Both the position numbers and the translations under genes were made by a program. From Hyphomicrobiales bacterium (GTDB lineage Bacteria > Pseudomonadota > Alphaproteobacteria > Rhizobiales > Beijerinckiaceae): a stretch of DNA of 32,176 nt. The number at the start of each line of letters is the position of its first letter. Positions within the stretch are counted from its first letter, which is position 1. Positions 29,578 through 32,176 of the stretch are shown here, piece by piece. The notes below the pieces were generated by a model. The model was given only the letters and a program-made list of their open reading frames with translations. It was not told the origin of the DNA and made no database searches. The DNA lies in NCBI GenBank assembly GCA_019237205.1, contig JAFAHO010000332.1, positions 1 through 32,176 on the forward strand, given 5' to 3'.

Positions 29578-30279
29578 ATGCTGACGCACCTGAGGACGTT
29601 GGGATTTATCCAGGCCGCTGCGTACGCCGTTGCGTCCGGTTCGGCTGCCTCGGATCCGGAATATTGTCGCGGCGTCGACTTCGACATGAATCGGCCGCTC
29701 GTCGTGTCGCGGGTGACGGCGCCTTCGCGCGTCTACTTCGTCCGGGGCGCCGACGAAAACGCCTCGTGTCCGTCGGACGCCGCCGTCTGCCGCCGGCCCG
29801 ACTATCTCTTGCCCGGCGACCTCGTGCTCACGGGAAAGACGCAACCGCCCTATGTCTGCACGGCCTACCAGTCGCCGCTCGCGCGAACGCAGGACTGGAC
29901 CAGTGGATGGCTGCCGGCCTCCGCCCTCGCCCCTGTCGCTCCAGCGCCCGCGCCGAAAGACTCGGACTGGGCCGGCGAATGGGTCCACCCCGGCGGCTCG
30001 ATCACGATCGCCAAAGGCGGCGGCGGCGTGCTGAAGGTGGACGGCCTGCAGACCTATCCCGCCCTGCTCAACGTCCATACCGGCGTGCTGAACGCCAATG
30101 TCAGGCCTTCTCGCAACATGATCGCTTTCAACGAGGACGGCAGCAGGCCGTTCGACGAGGGAACCGAGGGGGATTGCCTGGTGCGGATGCAGCGCGTCGG
30201 GCCGTGGCTCGCGGTCGAGGACAATGGCGCGTGCGGCGGCGTGATGGTGACCTTCACCGGTCTTTACCGCCGGAAGTAG
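29578..30279 (+). CDS. Exported cysteine-containing hypothetical protein
   Basis: A 233-residue protein that I do not recognise. The first roughly 24 residues (LGFIQAAAYAVASGSAAS) look like a weak signal peptide. The mature part has six cysteines (EYCRG, ASCPS, AVCRR, YVCTA, GDCLV, GACGG), an even number suiting three disulfides in the periplasm. Residues 28-115 contain SH3-like beta segments (SRVYFVRGADENASCPSD; PPYVCTAYQSP...WTSGWLPASAL, where 'C..Y....WT.GWLP' resembles a bacterial SH3 region). A Pro/Ala linker follows, and the C-terminal half (GEWVHPGGSITIAKGGGG ... LVRMQRVGPWLAVEDNGACG) is beta-rich. Probably periplasmic and binding something; function unknown. Confidence 0.65.
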   Translation: MLTHLRTLGFIQAAAYAVASGSAASDPEYCRGVDFDMNRPLVVSRVTAPSRVYFVRGADENASCPSDAAVCRRPDYLLPGDLVLTGKTQPPYVCTAYQSPLARTQDWTSGWLPASALAPVAPAPAPKDSDWAGEWVHPGGSITIAKGGGGVLKVDGLQTYPALLNVHTGVLNANVRPSRNMIAFNEDGSRPFDEGTEGDCLVRMQRVGPWLAVEDNGACGGVMVTFTGLYRRK

Positions 30280-30280
30280 G

Positions 30281-30310
30281 AGCCGCGCGCAGGTTTTCCC
30301 GCACGCGGCT
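30281..30310. terminator. Hairpin between two converging genes
   Basis: AGCCGCGCGCAGG-TTTT-CCCGCACGCGGCT forms a long stem with two mismatches, directly after the stop at 30279 and just before the katG stop (minus). It lacks a T-run on either side but is the likely shared terminator. Confidence 0.45.
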
Positions 30311-30317
30311 TCCCGTA

Positions 30318-32176
<1,859 letters not shown>

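Overview
The window is a GC-rich stretch of an alphaproteobacterial chromosome, most likely Hyphomicrobiales (Rhizobiales). The clues are the PurC and aconitase sequence types, the aconitase / cytochrome c maturation (ccmAB) neighbourhood, and several palindromic intergenic repeats of a kind common in that order. I would not name a genus. I see no tRNA, rRNA, CRISPR array or intact insertion sequence.

Layout. Bases 1-1036 (minus) carry the start of an acetate permease gene (actP) and its DUF485 partner. purC (plus) follows and ends in a clear hairpin terminator. Then come a ThiS/MoaD-like sulfur-carrier protein coupled to an Asp-box beta-propeller protein, and a three-gene cobalt-type nitrile hydratase operon (alpha, beta, accessory protein) with 4-base stop/start overlaps. 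Bases 5881-11486 are accessory-looking: an exported PLD-family protein that has lost its HKD histidine and lysine, a long stretch without a convincing gene, a cupin, a HAD-type dehalogenase, a small unknown protein, a cold-shock protein with an odd tail, and two unknown membrane or exported proteins.

The most interesting part is 11830-19266, six genes on the plus strand with small gaps: a patatin-like lipase, a SLOG-like nucleotide-binding protein, a DRHyd (nucleoside deoxyribosyltransferase-like) plus TPR/TRAFs-binding protein, a TIR protein, a KGGTGRS-motif SIMIBI NTPase with a helical-repeat tail, and a second DRHyd-TPR paralog. These domains recur in nucleotide-centred prokaryotic conflict systems, so I propose an immune or abortive-infection locus. 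One DRHyd paralog keeps the expected catalytic glutamate (E89) and the other has glutamine there (Q88), suggesting an active/inactive pair. The TIR and NTPase genes are visibly AT-richer than everything around them and look like a later insertion between the two paralogs.

Downstream are a ParA-like ATPase coupled to a small membrane protein, behind a 15-base palindrome resembling a PhaR site; a DUF2652 cyclase-like plus SRPBCC protein (minus); acnA (minus); ccmA and ccmB (plus), separated by repeats, with ccmB's ribosome site inside a hairpin; a VapBC-type toxin-antitoxin pair (minus) with a perfect operator-like inverted repeat; a GluR0-like ligand-gated potassium channel (minus); an MFS transporter; a six-cysteine exported protein; and most of katG (minus), cut by the window end.
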